A DNA stretch of 64,000 bases from positions 124,001 to 188,000 of the forward strand of contig JAHQRK010000023.1 of assembly GCA_019828595.1 (NCBI GenBank), read 5' to 3'. A program made the translations under genes and the position numbers. This document shows, one piece after another, positions 1 to 10,957 of this stretch. Every line of letters starts with the position of its first letter. Position 1 is the first letter of the stretch. The DNA comes from Aphanomyces cochlioides (taxonomy: Eukaryota > Oomycota > Saprolegniomycetes > Saprolegniales > Verrucalvaceae). The notes beneath the pieces are model-generated. The model did no database searches. It was not told the origin of the DNA and saw only the letters and a list, made by a program, of their open reading frames with translations.

Positions 1-1038
1 ATTGGCCTTTTCAGCGTTTTGTTGCTCTTGATCGCCTTGTATTTTGTCTGCCGCGGTAGGAGGATCAACAGCGCCATTTCCTTGAGCAACGGATTTGTCG
101 ACAATGTCTTGATTTGACTGGTCATTGTCATTGTTTGTCGATTGTTCCTCTTGAATAACTTCTCCAGGAGTATCACACGGCTTCGCTTGGCCGTTAATGT
201 CGCCTGACCCATCAACCTCAGAGTGAATTTGAGTATTTCCCTCGTCGGTTAAGGCCTCGGTTTCAGTAGAATCCTTCCCCTCGGCGTCTCCAGAGACCAT
301 ATCCACGTCCTCTTGAGATTTTTCTTCTTCCTCTCCCGTTCTAGGAGGCTCAGCACAGGGGGCGACGCGGTTGGTGGCTGCTGGCTCAGTCCCATTGGTC
401 ACGAGAAAGGCCGGGGCCAGACCCCCAGTGAGAGGGGTAGAAGGGGAATCCATGCCATCCCCGCAGCACGGTGACTGGGGTACACCATTGCTCCGGCGAG
501 AACCCAAATCGGGATACCGCCCCCGCCCCTCCGAAGAGGCCCCTGGGGGGAAGTAGACAGAACCGCAGGGTGTGCCCATAGGGGGGGCCCTCGTAGCCTC
601 TAGGGCTGGCATGGACCCCGTTTTCTCGCCGCCTTCACTGGGGATCGACTCCAATTGGAGTCCAGGGAAGCAGCCACCACAGGCACAAGGCCCCAGTGGT
701 TCGCCCTCCTGAGTGAGGGCTTCGCTAGACAAGTTAACGACAGTGGTCTGGGGGTCAACCACTGACCCACTGAGGTTGACCCCCCCTGGAACTCCGGCGA
801 GTGGAGCACCAGGTGAAGCGCTGGGGGAGCGAGACGCAGATTGGTCTCCAGAGACGCTGTTGGGGTCGAACTCGACCTCCACTTCGGCCCTAGGGTTAGG
901 TGTAGAGACATTACTCACACCACTTCCGCCATCCTGATTGGACGACGAAAGTGGGTGAGGTGATACAATACCTGGAATGATGGTGACTCCGTGAGTGTTG
1001 GTCTCACGGAGCTCGGAACAGCTGTTGGCGTTGGACAT
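1..1038 (-). CDS. LINE ORF1 protein, N-terminal 346 codons (partial)
   Basis: The frame opens at ATG 1036-1038 (MSNANSCSEL...) and stays open to the window edge. This start is chosen because all full copies have the same ATG 61 nt from the element's 5' end, in the context CAAAATG. The visible part holds a Gly/Pro/Ser-rich N-terminus of about 180 residues, then an acidic stretch rich in Glu, Asp, Gln and Asn. ORF1 proteins of LINEs usually bind element RNA. No zinc knuckle or other known domain is visible here. The conserved globular part of the protein (residues about 400-600) lies off the left edge. Confidence 0.85.
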   Translation of the reverse strand, partial: MSNANSCSELRETNTHGVTIIPGIVSPHPLSSSNQDGGSGVSNVSTPNPRAEVEVEFDPNSVSGDQSASRSPSASPGAPLAGVPGGVNLSGSVVDPQTTVVNLSSEALTQEGEPLGPCACGGCFPGLQLESIPSEGGEKTGSMPALEATRAPPMGTPCGSVYFPPGASSEGRGRYPDLGSRRSNGVPQSPCCGDGMDSPSTPLTGGLAPAFLVTNGTEPAATNRVAPCAEPPRTGEEEEKSQEDVDMVSGDAEGKDSTETEALTDEGNTQIHSEVDGSGDINGQAKPCDTPGEVIQEEQSTNNDNDQSNQDIVDKSVAQGNGAVDPPTAADKIQGDQEQQNAEKAN

Positions 1039-1099
1039 TTTGAGCGCGGCGGCACTTGATAACTTCTTGACTTGAGGGGTACGAGGCAAATTCGGAAGT
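1..1099 (-). mobile_element. LINE copy A1, 5' part (continues past left edge)
   Basis: This is the 5' end of a minus-strand copy. Its 5' terminus ACTTCCGAATTTGCC lies at 1099, exactly as in the other copies with a preserved 5' end (3541, 12227, 21132, 59738). It sits directly against ORF2 sequence of copy A at 1100, so A1 inserted into A about 466 codons into its ORF2. The other side of the insertion lies outside the window, so no target duplication can be checked. Confidence 0.9.
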
Positions 1100-2247
1100 T
1101 GTGTCGAGTCAATGGGGTCAGAAATGACGACACTTCGTCTCCAGATCGCTGCACCTCGGGAGCTGCAAACAAGTCCTTGTAGTAGTCGACCAGGACGTCA
1201 GACATGCCTTGTTGATTGGAGACAACATTTCCATTGACATCCACCAACTCTTTGAAGACTGTCTTCTTCAAGGGGGTAGGGACAGGGGACATGAAGTGGA
1301 ACTTGGACGAGCGCTCTGCTTTGTACAAGTGAAGTTGGAACGCCTGGTCTTGACGAAACTGCTTGTCTCGATCTTGCAGCTCGTGAATTTGCTTTTGAAG
1401 GTCTCGCACTCGATCCACCAGCACTGAATCTTGACGCATGTTGGGGACTTGCAAAAGCGAAGCGATCTCGACAGCTAACTTCTTCAACGGCAGACGTTGT
1501 TTCTCCAATCGTTGAGAATGGAATTCTTTGAGTTGGGAGCGGATATCATTGACCAGCATGTCGTAGGCCTTGGAGATATTGTGGAATGTTGGAGACTTGT
1601 CCAAAAATCGATCCAGACATCCATCAACAATCTCGGCCGCTCGTGGTAGACGAAGTAGCCAAGTTGGAGCTTTCCATGATCCAGAGCCATGGCGCAATGT
1701 TTGACGCTTTGTGATGATACGACAAGCCACGTGGTCAGCCTGTGGAACGTGTGGCATGTGCGTCGCCTTCCAATGACGAAGACCCGCCAAGGTGGACGAA
1801 CAAAAGATGTAGTCAAGTCGGTTGGTGAGTGTGGGACTTGTGAAGGCTCGTGCCACGGGGTTTTGACGGCGAAACAGATCCACCAGAGACAAACTGTGCA
1901 TCCATTGTTCCAGTTGAAGGGTGCCGGCCATGGTGGAGGTACTGGGTCTCAACGAATCCAAATCTTTGTTGAGAGTGCAGTTGAAATCTCCTCCAACAAT
2001 GTGGAGCGCATGTGGAGGAAAGTCGCGTGGCAATTCTTCGAAGTAACTTGCTCGTTGTTGGAAGGCTGCCGGCGCATAGATATTGTGGAGAACGACTGTC
2101 AGTGGACCCAGAGTACATCGCACTTGTAGATAACGACCACGAAGCACTGGGTTGTCATGAGGGATTTGAGTGGCGTTCTTCAAAGGAGAGTGAGGATGTA
2201 TCAACGTAGCCAGACCTCCAGTGGCTGGCGACGTGGATACTTCAGGG
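1100..2247 (-). pseudogene. LINE copy A, ORF2 fragment (endonuclease end to linker)
   Basis: This is ORF2 of the oldest visible copy, residues about 83-466 in the numbering of the 1352-aa protein. It contains the later endonuclease motifs GGDFNC, RLDYIF and the terminal ADH, followed by the charged linker before the reverse transcriptase. It is cut at 2247 by copy B, with the preceding residues continuing at 3306-3540, and at 1100 by copy A1. The fragment has no internal stop but is separated from its start, RT domain and 3' end, so it is not functional. Confidence 0.9.
2232..2247 (-). repeat. Target-site duplication of copy B (3' side)
   Basis: 16 bp CGTGGATACTTCAGGG on the plus strand, identical to 3306-3321. 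On the element's own strand the target begins CCCTGAAG, right after TTTAA of the element end. Confidence 0.92.
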
Positions 2248-3305
2248 TTAAATGAGTTGTATTAACCTTATTTTTGAGCAAAGGCCCTAATGACTTACTA
2301 ATTTGCCTCGTACTGTATAAATAGAACTTGGAAAACAGAATATGGCAAAGTGGTCATTGAACAGGAGATGAAATGGTGAGCCGTCAGCTCACTCATGAAA
2401 CGACACTGTCAGGAATGGCGTGTTGACGTAACCAGGGGTCCGAAGATAGATGCTTGAGCACATTGAATACCTTGGTGTATCCCTTCTTGAGAGGGAGATC
2501 AACCAGGAGCTGTTGTAGATGTAGCTTGATCAAAGAGGCAGCATGAATGGCAACTTCCATCGGACTCTTCGCTGTGAGGTCGGGTCGAAAGGTGCGATCG
2601 GCACGTTGGAGCCATATTTGATAATACACGCAGGCTCGGACAATCGGCCAGATCTTCAGATAGCCACGGATGTAGTATCCATCGGACGGCTTGGGCGTCT
2701 CGTAGAACATTTCCAGACACGTGGACGGAAAGGAACACTCGAGCAGTCGCTGGATTGTCTTGAAGGAATACCAAACAGATTGACCATATCCACAAGAGAA
2801 CAGGAAATGCTCGTACGTCTCATTGACACGACAGAAGACACACGTCGGCTTGGGGTCTTGGTACTGAAACAGATATTGCATGGCGTTGGCGCGGAGAAGG
2901 GTCTTGAAAATGAACTCTCCATATCGAGGGAGAATGTGGTCGGGTTGGAGGAAGGCGGCAAGTTGGGTAAGGCGCTTGGGGTCTTCATAAAAGTTGGATG
3001 GCAGGTTGAGATGCTTGGTAGGAAGAATGGACGAGCTGACAGCTGGAGAAGCTCTGATCTTAGCCGATTTCGAAGTCGCAAGCGCCAACAAGATCGGACT
3101 CGAGTCAGGGTGTATCATCCAGTGCCATTCCATCCATTCAGAGCTTGGCGTCGGCAAGTGGAACACGGGAGCATCCTCTTCAGAAACAATCTCAAACAAT
3201 CGTGATAACTTGGTCACCAAGATTGAGATCCATTGTTTCGTTGGAGGGACAAAATTGGCTTGGCGGCAGGCACGGTTGATTTTGTCGAACAAGATCGAAG
3301 CTGGC
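2248..3305 (-). mobile_element. LINE copy B, 5'-truncated insertion in copy A
   Basis: A 1,058-bp copy that keeps the 3' tail (TTTAA at 2248) and the last ~300 codons of ORF2. Copy A is interrupted precisely here. CGTGGATACTTCAGGG occurs on both sides (2232-2247 and 3306-3321), giving a 16-bp target-site duplication. This is the normal product of abortive target-primed reverse transcription. Confidence 0.93.
2393..3305 (-). pseudogene. LINE ORF2 C-terminus of copy B
   Basis: Codes for ORF2 residues about 1049-1352, including the zinc finger CVFC...ETYEHFLFSC, and ends with RQHAIPDSVVS and a TGA stop. It lacks the endonuclease and reverse transcriptase. At its upstream end the frame runs by chance into an out-of-frame reading of copy A (…LFTLKYPR|PASILF…), making a meaningless 366-codon open frame. 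Confidence 0.9.
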
Positions 3306-3321
3306 CGTGGATACTTCAGGG
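3306..3321 (-). repeat. Target-site duplication of copy B (5' side)
   Basis: Second copy of the 16 bp found at 2232-2247. Undisturbed ORF2 copies (e.g. 13797-17855) carry this sequence once. Confidence 0.92.
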
Positions 3322-3540
3322 TAAATAGGCTCTTCAAAGAACAAAGAGCCTTCGTGGTTTGTGATGCGTTGCCAATGGAACGCAACACGGTCGTGGAGAC
3401 TTGGCGTGCGGAAACGGGTTTCTTGGATAAAGGAAACGTCGTGAACACTTGATAGTTTGTCGAGGATGTACCGATGACTGTTGGAGAAGCCATTGGTGTT
3501 GAGGGAGATGATTTGTGGGTCCCAGTCCACGAGTTCAGTT
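3306..3540 (-). pseudogene. LINE copy A, ORF2 N-terminal fragment
   Basis: ORF2 residues about 12-88 of copy A, with the first endonuclease motifs IISLNTNG and FIQETR. It is cut at 3540 by the 5' end of plus-strand copy C and at 3306 by copy B. The start codon and ORF1 of A would lie beyond the right edge of the window if the nesting is simple. Confidence 0.88.
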
Positions 3541-3601
3541 ACTTCCGAATTTGCCTCGTACCCCTCAAGTCAAGAAGTTATCAAGTGCCGCCGCGCTCAA
3601 A

Positions 3602-4016
3602 ATGTCCAACGCCAACAGCTGTTCCGAGCTCCGTGAGACCAACACTCACGGAGTCACCATCATTCCAGGTATTGTATCACCTCACCCACTTTCGTCGTCC
3701 AATCAGGATGGCGGAAGTGGTGTGAGTAATGTCTCTACACCTAACCCTAGGGCCGAAGTGGAGGTCGAGTTCGACCCCAACAGCGTCTCTGGAGACCAAT
3801 CTGCGTCTCGCTCCCCCAGCGCTTCACCTGGTGCTCCACTCGCCGGAGTTCCAGGGGGGGTCAACCTCAGTGGGTCAGTGGTTGACCCCCAGACCACTGT
3901 CGTTAACTTGTCTAGCGAAGCCCTCACTCAGGAGGGACGAACCACTGGGGCCTTGTGCCTGTGGTGGCTGCTTCCCTGGACTCCAATTGGAGTCGATCCC
4001 CAGTGAAGGCGGCGAG
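3602..4016 (+). pseudogene. LINE ORF1 of copy C, residues 1-138, frameshifted
   Basis: Starts at ATG 3602, 61 nt from the element end. One extra A at about 3937 (GGGACGAACC instead of GGGCGAACC) shifts the frame near codon 112. At 4016 copy G interrupts the gene; it continues at 18019. With the frameshift and the later nonsense codon this ORF1 is dead. The tandem duplicate at 21193 lacks the extra A, so the insertion happened after the duplication. Confidence 0.9.
4000..4016 (+). repeat. Target-site duplication of copy G (5' side)
   Basis: 17 bp CCAGTGAAGGCGGCGAG, repeated at 18002-18018. Intact ORF1 copies carry it once. Confidence 0.92.
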
Positions 4017-4127
4017 TGCGTGGAAATGGGAGGCACAACGTTTCGACTTGGTGGCAAAGACTTCCTGGTTCCCAAATACTCGCGTTATGGCAACAACTAC
4101 TACGTTACGTTCAACAAGGTCAGTCAC

Positions 4128-4143
4128 CCTTCGATGGCCAAGG
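4128..4143 (+). repeat. Target-site duplication of copy D (3' side)
   Basis: 16 bp CCTTCGATGGCCAAGG, repeated at 12228-12243. Confidence 0.92.
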
Positions 4144-4289
4144 TTAAATGAGTTGTATTAACCTTATTTTTGAGCAAAGGCCCTAATGACTTACTAATTT
4201 GCCTCGTACTGTATAAATAGAACTTGGAAAACAGAATATGGCAAAGTGGTCATTGAACAGGAGATGAAGTGAGTGAGCTGTTAGCTCAC
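4144..4289 (-). other. 3'UTR and terminal tail of copy D
   Basis: Runs from the ORF2 stop to the TTTAA end. Next to the stop is a perfect hairpin: TGAGTGAGCT, loop AAC, AGCTCACTCA, whose first three bases are the stop codon itself. Further on lie GTACGAGGCAAATT (inverted match to the 5' end) and the final GGTTAATACAACTCATTTAA. There is no poly(A). Confidence 0.85.
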
Positions 4290-7200
4290 TCATGAAACGA
4301 CGCTGTCAGGAATGATGTGTTGACGTAACCAGGGGTCCGAAGATAGATGCTTGAGCACATTGAATACCTTGGTGTATCCCTTCTTGAGAGGGAGATCAAC
4401 CAGGAGCTGTTGTAGATGTAGCTTGATCAAAGAGGCTGCATGAATGGCAACTTCCATCGGACTCTTCGCTGTGAGGTCGGGTCGAAAGGTGCGATCGGCA
4501 CGTTGGAGCCATATTTGATAATACACGCAGGCTCGGACAATCGGCCAGATCTTCAGATAGCCACGGATGTAGTATCCATCGGACGGCTTGGGCGTCTCGT
4601 AGAACATTTCCAGACACGTGGACGGAAAGGAACACTCGAGCAGTCGCTGGATTGTCTTGAAGGAATACCAAACAGATTGACCATATCCACAAGAGAACAA
4701 GAAATGCTCGTACGTCTCATTGACACGACAGAAGACACACGTCGGCTTGGGGTCTTGGTACTGAAACAGATATTGCATGGCGTTGGCGCGGAGAAGGGTC
4801 TTGAAAATGAACTCTCCATATCGAGGGAGAATGTGGTCGGGTTGGAGGAAGGCGGCAAGTTGGGTAAGGCGCTTGGGGTCTTCGTAAAAGTTGGATGGCA
4901 GGTTGAGATGCTTGGTAGGAAGAATGGACGAGCTGACAGCTGGAGAAGCTCTGATCTTAGCCGATTTCGAAGTCGCAAGCGCCAACAAGATCGGACTCGA
5001 GTCAGGGTGAATTATCCAGTGCCATTCCATCCATTCAGAGCTTGGCGTCGGCAAGTGGAACACGGGAGCATCCTCTTCAGAAACAATCTCAAACAATCGT
5101 GATAACTTGGTCACCAAGATTGAGATCCATTGTTTCGTTGGAGGGACAAAATTGGCTTGGCGGCAGGCACGGTTGATTTTGTCGAACAAGATCGAAGCTG
5201 GCCAAACTCGCTGACACGGAGTCAACAAATGCGACAACTTCGTGATGTGAAGCGAAGCCAATACATTGGCTTGGTCTTGCGTCGATGTAGAGCACTGATC
5301 GTATAGGTCTTCGAGTCCAGGCAGATACGAGTTGTGCCAAAGGGGAACATCCAAAGATGAGATGTGATTTGGACAGCCGTACGGAGTCCAGCGGGATTCA
5401 AACCAGCTACTCAATAAGGCTTTCCACATTGGAGTGATATTGGGATTCTTGTACAGTTGTCTGATGAATGCAGAAGAGCCATTTGCCAAGAGGAGATCTC
5501 GGGGGGAACCCCATGGATGAAAAGCCTTCTCGAGGAGAGTATAGCCCGGCGTAATCCAGGCGGACATGGCAGACTTGCGGGGTGGGGTGGTGATGGCTTG
5601 AATGCATCTGATCATGACAGAGCGGTTGTGTTGTTGCCATAAAGCAAGTGCATGGTGCAGGCCTAAGCCACCGGACTTCTTCGGCATGAATAGGATCTCC
5701 TTTTTGATCAAACGGAGGCCATGGACAGAGGAGGATGGGTTGATTTCTTCACCATGCATAAATTGAAGCATGGCCTTGTCGATCTTTTTGGCCAGGTCTT
5801 TGTCGGCAGGGACAAAAGCCAGTTGGTACCATAACACAGGCAGACATATGCTGTGCAGGATAGTGACTTTTCCGGCCATGGTTCGAGCCTTGTAGAGCCA
5901 CAAAGACAAGCGAGCCACAAACTTCTCAAACACGTAATTGAAACGTGCCAATGGAGAAAGATTGGGCGCAACCAAGATACCAAGAGCCTTCACGGGACTG
6001 TCGGAAGTAACTTGTAGTGAGGCAAGGTTCCCATTCAACTGGCTGTAGGTCAGAATTTGGGTCTTGTCTACGTTGAGTCGGAAACCAGACTTGTCGCAAA
6101 AGGTTTGAACCAATGCAAGCTGCCGGTGGAGGCACGTCTCATTTGCCGCATAGAGTTGCGAGTCGTCGGCAAAGTAACTCCCAGTGTGGTAGCGATCCCC
6201 ACACTTGATGCCATAGTTGGAGTGTTGCCGTAGGAGTTGGCACATCGGTTCCAAAGCGATCACAAACAGAAGTGGCGACAGTGGATCACCTTGCAACACA
6301 CCGCGTGAGATGTGAACTGGCTTGGACAAGAAGCCGTTCACCAAGATGCGAGACTTGCGGCCCGAGTACAGTACGCGAACCATGTCAACAAAGGTTTCGG
6401 GAAAGCCATAGTGACGGAGGACGCGGAGCAAGTACGCGTGGTCCACGCGATCAAAAGCTTTCTCAAAGTCAAGCAGTGCCACCATCGAGGACGGACTGTG
6501 TAGTTTGATGTGGTGCAGCATGTCATCCAGTCGTGCAATATTGGTTTGGATATTGCTTCGACGGATAAAGCCTTGCTGGTCCGGGTGGATGATGTGTCGA
6601 ATGTGGCGCTGGAGTCGATAAGCCAGAATACTCGTCAGGATTTTCACATCCGTGTTGAGTAGGCTAATGGGCCGATAGTTCTTGGCTTGTGACTTGGGGC
6701 CTTTCTTGTGCAGCAACACCAGCGTACTGACAAGTTGCATGGGAGTCAAGCGAGGGTGAGAATGGAGCTGGTGTGTGAATAGCAGCTCCAATACCAACGA
6801 CCACTTGTGAGGTGCAAGTTTGAGGACTTCGAATGGCAGAGCGTTGGGACCTGGCGCTGAGTTCGAACTGCTGTGTCGAATAGCATGATAGAACTCGTTG
6901 GCGCGCAAGGGAGCCGACAGCTCTTTCTGGGCTTGCTCGGGCAGTTGCTTGTGTCGAGTCAATGGGGTCAGAAATGACGACACTTCGTCTCCAGATCGCT
7001 GCACGTCGGGAGCTGCAAACAAGTCCTTGTAGTAGTCGACCAGGACGTCAGACATGCCTTGTTGATTGGAGACAACATTTCCATTGACATCCACCAACTC
7101 TTTGAAGACTGTCTTCTTCAAGGGGGTAGGGACAGGGGACATGAAGTGGAACTTGGACGAGCGCTCTGCTTTGTACAAGTGAAGTTGGAACGCCTGGTCT

Positions 7201-8348
7201 TGACGAAACTGCTTGTCTCGATCTTGCAGCTCGTGAATTTGCTTTTGAAGGTCTCGCACTCGATCCACCAGCACTGAATCTTGACGCATGTTGGGGACTT
7301 GCAAAAGCGAAGCGATCTCGACAGCTAACTTCTTCAACGGCAGACGTTGTTTCTCCAATCGTTGAGAATGGAATTCTTTGAGTTGGGAGCGGATATCATT
7401 GACCAGTATGTCGTAGGCCTTGGAGATATTGTGGAATGATGGAGACTTGTCCAAAAATCGATCCAGACATCCATGAACAATCTCGGCCGCTCGTGGTAGA
7501 CGAAGTAGCCAAGTTGGAGCTTTCCATGATCCAGAGCCATGGCGCAATGTTTGACGCTTTGTGATGATACGACAAGCCACGTGGTCAGCCTGTGGAACGT
7601 GTGGCATGTGCGTCGCCTTCCAATGACGAAGACCCGCCAAGGTGGACGAACAAAAGATGTAGTCAAGTCGGTTGGTGAGTGTGGGACTTGTGAAGGTTCT
7701 TGCCACGGGGTTTTGACGGCGAAACAGATCCACCAGAGACAAACTGTGCATCCATTGTTCCAGTTGAAGGGTGCCGGCCATGGTGGAGGTACTGGGTCTC
7801 AACGAATCCAAATCTTTGTTGAGAGTGCAGTTGAAATCTCCTCCAACAATGTGGAGCGCATGTGGAGGAAAGTCGCGTGGCAATTCTTCGAAGTAACTTG
7901 CTCGTTCTTGGAAGGCTGCCGGCGCATAGATATTGTGGAGAACGACTGTCAGTGGACCCAGAGTACATCGCACTTGTAGATAACGACCACGAAGCACTGA
8001 GTTATCATGAGGGACTTGAGTGGCGTTCTTCAAAGGAGAGTGAGGATGTATCAACGTAGCCAGACCTCCAGTGGCTGGCGACGTGGATACTTCAGGGTAA
8101 ATAGGCTCTTCAAAGAACAAAGAGCCTTCGTGGTTTGTGATGCGTTGCCAATGGAACGCAACACGGTCGTGGAGACTTGGCGTGCGGAAACGGGTTTCTT
8201 GGATAAAGGAAACGTCGTGAACACTTGATAGTTTGTCGAGGATGTACCGATGACTGTTGGAGAAGCCATTGGTGTTGAGGGAGATGATTTGTGGGTCCCA
8301 GTCCACGAGTTCAGTTGGGACATCGGAGAAGTTGTTGTCACTCATCAC
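4290..8348 (-). CDS. LINE ORF2 polyprotein (endonuclease-reverse transcriptase), intact
   Basis: 1352 codons, MMSDNNFSDV... to IIPDSVVS. The apurinic-type endonuclease covers residues about 20-257: N25 in ISLNTNG, E51 in FIQETR, D171/N173 in GGDFNC, D229 in RLDYIF and D255-H256 at its end. A linker follows to about 480. The reverse transcriptase spans about 540-830: NYRPISLLN 557-565, D627 in LLDFEKAFD, RGVLQGDPLSP 682-692 and the catalytic FADD 726-729. A zf-RVT finger uses C1204, C1207, H1215 and C1220. By family knowledge this enzyme nicks target DNA and copies element RNA at the nick. The start is the first ATG, 75 nt after the ORF1 stop. All motif residues look intact. Without a usable ORF1 in cis the copy may be immobile. 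Confidence 0.95.
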   Translation of the reverse strand: MMSDNNFSDVPTELVDWDPQIISLNTNGFSNSHRYILDKLSSVHDVSFIQETRFRTPSLHDRVAFHWQRITNHEGSLFFEEPIYPEVSTSPATGGLATLIHPHSPLKNATQVPHDNSVLRGRYLQVRCTLGPLTVVLHNIYAPAAFQERASYFEELPRDFPPHALHIVGGDFNCTLNKDLDSLRPSTSTMAGTLQLEQWMHSLSLVDLFRRQNPVARTFTSPTLTNRLDYIFCSSTLAGLRHWKATHMPHVPQADHVACRIITKRQTLRHGSGSWKAPTWLLRLPRAAEIVHGCLDRFLDKSPSFHNISKAYDILVNDIRSQLKEFHSQRLEKQRLPLKKLAVEIASLLQVPNMRQDSVLVDRVRDLQKQIHELQDRDKQFRQDQAFQLHLYKAERSSKFHFMSPVPTPLKKTVFKELVDVNGNVVSNQQGMSDVLVDYYKDLFAAPDVQRSGDEVSSFLTPLTRHKQLPEQAQKELSAPLRANEFYHAIRHSSSNSAPGPNALPFEVLKLAPHKWSLVLELLFTHQLHSHPRLTPMQLVSTLVLLHKKGPKSQAKNYRPISLLNTDVKILTSILAYRLQRHIRHIIHPDQQGFIRRSNIQTNIARLDDMLHHIKLHSPSSMVALLDFEKAFDRVDHAYLLRVLRHYGFPETFVDMVRVLYSGRKSRILVNGFLSKPVHISRGVLQGDPLSPLLFVIALEPMCQLLRQHSNYGIKCGDRYHTGSYFADDSQLYAANETCLHRQLALVQTFCDKSGFRLNVDKTQILTYSQLNGNLASLQVTSDSPVKALGILVAPNLSPLARFNYVFEKFVARLSLWLYKARTMAGKVTILHSICLPVLWYQLAFVPADKDLAKKIDKAMLQFMHGEEINPSSSVHGLRLIKKEILFMPKKSGGLGLHHALALWQQHNRSVMIRCIQAITTPPRKSAMSAWITPGYTLLEKAFHPWGSPRDLLLANGSSAFIRQLYKNPNITPMWKALLSSWFESRWTPYGCPNHISSLDVPLWHNSYLPGLEDLYDQCSTSTQDQANVLASLHITKLSHLLTPCQRVWPASILFDKINRACRQANFVPPTKQWISILVTKLSRLFEIVSEEDAPVFHLPTPSSEWMEWHWIIHPDSSPILLALATSKSAKIRASPAVSSSILPTKHLNLPSNFYEDPKRLTQLAAFLQPDHILPRYGEFIFKTLLRANAMQYLFQYQDPKPTCVFCRVNETYEHFLFSCGYGQSVWYSFKTIQRLLECSFPSTCLEMFYETPKPSDGYYIRGYLKIWPIVRACVYYQIWLQRADRTFRPDLTAKSPMEVAIHAASLIKLHLQQLLVDLPLKKGYTKVFNVLKHLSSDPWLRQHIIPDSVVS

Positions 8349-10253
8349 GAGTACAGATGAAAATGAGTAGAATGGAGGGGTGAGAGGGGAGGTTGAAATG
8401 GATTGAAGCAGGGGATAGAAGCCTTAGAGTTGATCGTCCTCCAAATCGAGGGGATCAATTTCGTCGGCGTTCATGGAGTGGTGAGCTTTGCTGCAGAGCT
8501 CGTCGATGTGGTAATTGTTGGTGATGCTTTTGAGCATCGAGATGGCCGACAAGACGGGAGCCGGCAAAGTGAACTTCTCGAGATTGTCGCTGAAGTTTTC
8601 GATCAAAGCAAACAGCGACCAGTCCGTCAAGCAGTTGGTGTCAGGCAATCTTGTTGCTTCTTGGTTCAATAGAGCAGTCAGTGCCTCCGAGTTTGTGTAG
8701 AGGTCTGGGGCCCGATTTGAGAGGAATAAGTCAATCGTAGCAAGTGCAAAGAGGATGCGCTTGATCTCTGGTATGTCCGTGGTCAATTCTTCCAAGATTT
8801 CTGACGGGTGAATCTTGTATTGAGCCATGAAGTTGACGTGATGTTTGTAGTTGTGAGGCTTGCCTTGAGCTTTTAACAAAGCCATCTTGCGCTCAATAGT
8901 CTTGGTTGCAACAAGTGACTGAAACAAACTGAGGTCTTCATCTTGTGCGTACATAGCATGTGCAACGAGCTGAGGATCATCTCGCAAAATGCGTTGACAT
9001 TCGGTGATACTGCCTTCGACTTTCTTGTCTCGAATGATCTTCTTCGCCAATTCGAGGTGGGCTGCAGCAGACTTGTTAAGTCGTTGTTTCTTCGCTTTGC
9101 CTTTGGTCTTTTTCGGGCGTGGCGCACTTGAATCTTCCAATACAATTCGAGGCACTGCAAAGTCTTCAAACGAGAGTTCCACGTCGTCTTCTTCGAGGAT
9201 ATGAAAACGGTTGGATGTCGGCAGGGGATCCAAACGTGGGGACGAAGGCAAAGTACGTTTTGGAGCTGGTCCAGACCGGTAGCCCGTTACCAATTGAAGG
9301 TCCAGCGAGTTCTTGGGCTGCTCACTTGGTGGAGCAAGAGCGGGCGATTCGTTGGTAGACATTTCCACATCTTCTTGTTGTTTGTCTTGTCCATTGTTGT
9401 TAGGGGGATCGCTGTCACCAGACATATCGACATCAGAGCCATGAGAAGGAGCTGTTGGCTGTGGTTGTTCATCTTGACGATCTCCAGATGCCTCAGTTGA
9501 GTCGGCCTTGCCTTCCGCATTTGTTCCAGGGTCTTGATCATGATCGTCTCCATCATGTTCAGGTTCTTTTTCTCCTGACGGAGGAGATTTTGCCGCTGCC
9601 TTGGCCGCTTTTGCCTTCGCTTTTTCAGCCTTGGCCTCTGCACGTCGTGAAACAATCGACGGAGGCAATGTCTTGTTCAGAGCAGCGATCTTGTGCTGAA
9701 ACACGACGACAAAAGGCTGACCCGACGGATCCGTAATGGTGATTTCGCGTAGTGCGTCGCCGGATTTTGGCACCAGCACTGCAGGAGGCGCAGACGACTT
9801 GAAAATGACTCTCAAATGCGGCGACTTGATGTTCTGACCAGCAGTAGGGTTGAATGCTGCTATCACTGACTTGGTCAATGCAGCCATTTTCTTGACAATT
9901 GCCTTGGCCATCGAAGGGTGACTGACCTTGTTGAACGTAACGTAGTAGTTGTTGCCATAACGCGAGTATTTGGGAACCAGGAAGTCTTTGCCACCAAGTC
10001 GAAACGTTGTGCCTCCCATTTCCACGCACGTAGACAAGTTGTAACTTGAGATCACAATGGTCTGTGGGTTCTTCTTGTGGATCAAAATGTTCGGAAATTT
10101 GGAGCCCCATAACGAACCAGGATTTTCCTTGACAAATTGATCGCAGATGACTTTTTCGGACCAGTCCTTGTAGCCTTCGCCCAACTTGACTGTGAGCTCG
10201 TACACTTGGGACTGGGGGGTGAGCAAAATGTTTTCAATGAAGGCGTCCATGTC

Positions 10254-10270
10254 ACCAGAGTCTTTGTAGA
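10254..10270 (+). repeat. Target-site duplication of copy E (5' side)
   Basis: 17 bp ACCAGAGTCTTTGTAGA, repeated at 10958-10974. Confidence 0.93.
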
Positions 10271-10812
10271 TTCTCCCTCGATATGGAGAGTTCATTTTCA
10301 AGACCCTTCTCCGCGCCAACGCCATGCAATATCTGTTTCAGTACCAAGACCCCAAGCCGACGTGTGTCTTCTGTCGTGTCAATGAGACGTACGAGCATTT
10401 CCTGTTCTCTTGTGGATATGGTCAATCTGTTTGGTATTTCTTCAAGGCGATCCAGCGACTGCTCGAGTGTTCCTTTCCGTCCACGTGTCTGGAAATGTTC
10501 TACGAGACGCCCAAGCCGTCCGATGGATACTACATCCGTGGCTATCTGAAGATCTGGCCGATTGTCCGAGCCTGCGTGTATTATCAAATATGGCTCCAAC
10601 GTGCCGATCGCACCTTTCGACCCGACCTCACAGCGAAGAGTCCGATGGAAGTTGCCATTCATGCTGCCTCTTTGATCAAGCTACATCTACAACAGCTCCT
10701 GGTTGATCTCCCTCTCAAGAAGGGATACACCAAGGTATTCAATGTGCTCAAGCATCTATCTTCGGACCCCTGGTTACGTCAACACATCATTCCTGACAGC
10801 GTCGTTTCATGA
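10271..10812 (+). pseudogene. LINE ORF2 C-terminus of copy E
   Basis: ORF2 residues about 1173-1352, from LPRYGEF through the zinc finger CVFC...HFLFSC to IIPDSVVS and TGA. It has no start codon of its own and no catalytic domain, so it is a dead fragment made by early termination of reverse transcription. Confidence 0.92.
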
Positions 10813-10957
10813 GTGAGCATGACGGCTCACCACTTCATCTCCTGTTCAATGACCACTTTGCCATATTCTGTTTTCCAAGTTCTATTTATACAGTACGAGG
10901 CAAATTAGTAAGTCATTAGGGCCTTTGCTCAAAAATAAGGTTAATACAACTCATTTA
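10271..10957 (+). mobile_element. LINE copy E (plus), short 5'-truncated insertion in D
   Basis: About 690 bp: the last 180 codons of ORF2 plus the 3' tail, in opposite orientation to its host D. Both sides carry the 17-bp duplication ACCAGAGTCTTTGTAGA. It is one of the most deeply nested insertions here (E in D in G in C in A). Confidence 0.94.

Noticed and set aside
889..903. CCCTAGGGTTAGG-like sequence in ORF1, suggestive of a TTAGGG telomere repeat.
   Set aside because: It occurs once per ORF1 copy inside coding sequence, without tandem repetition.
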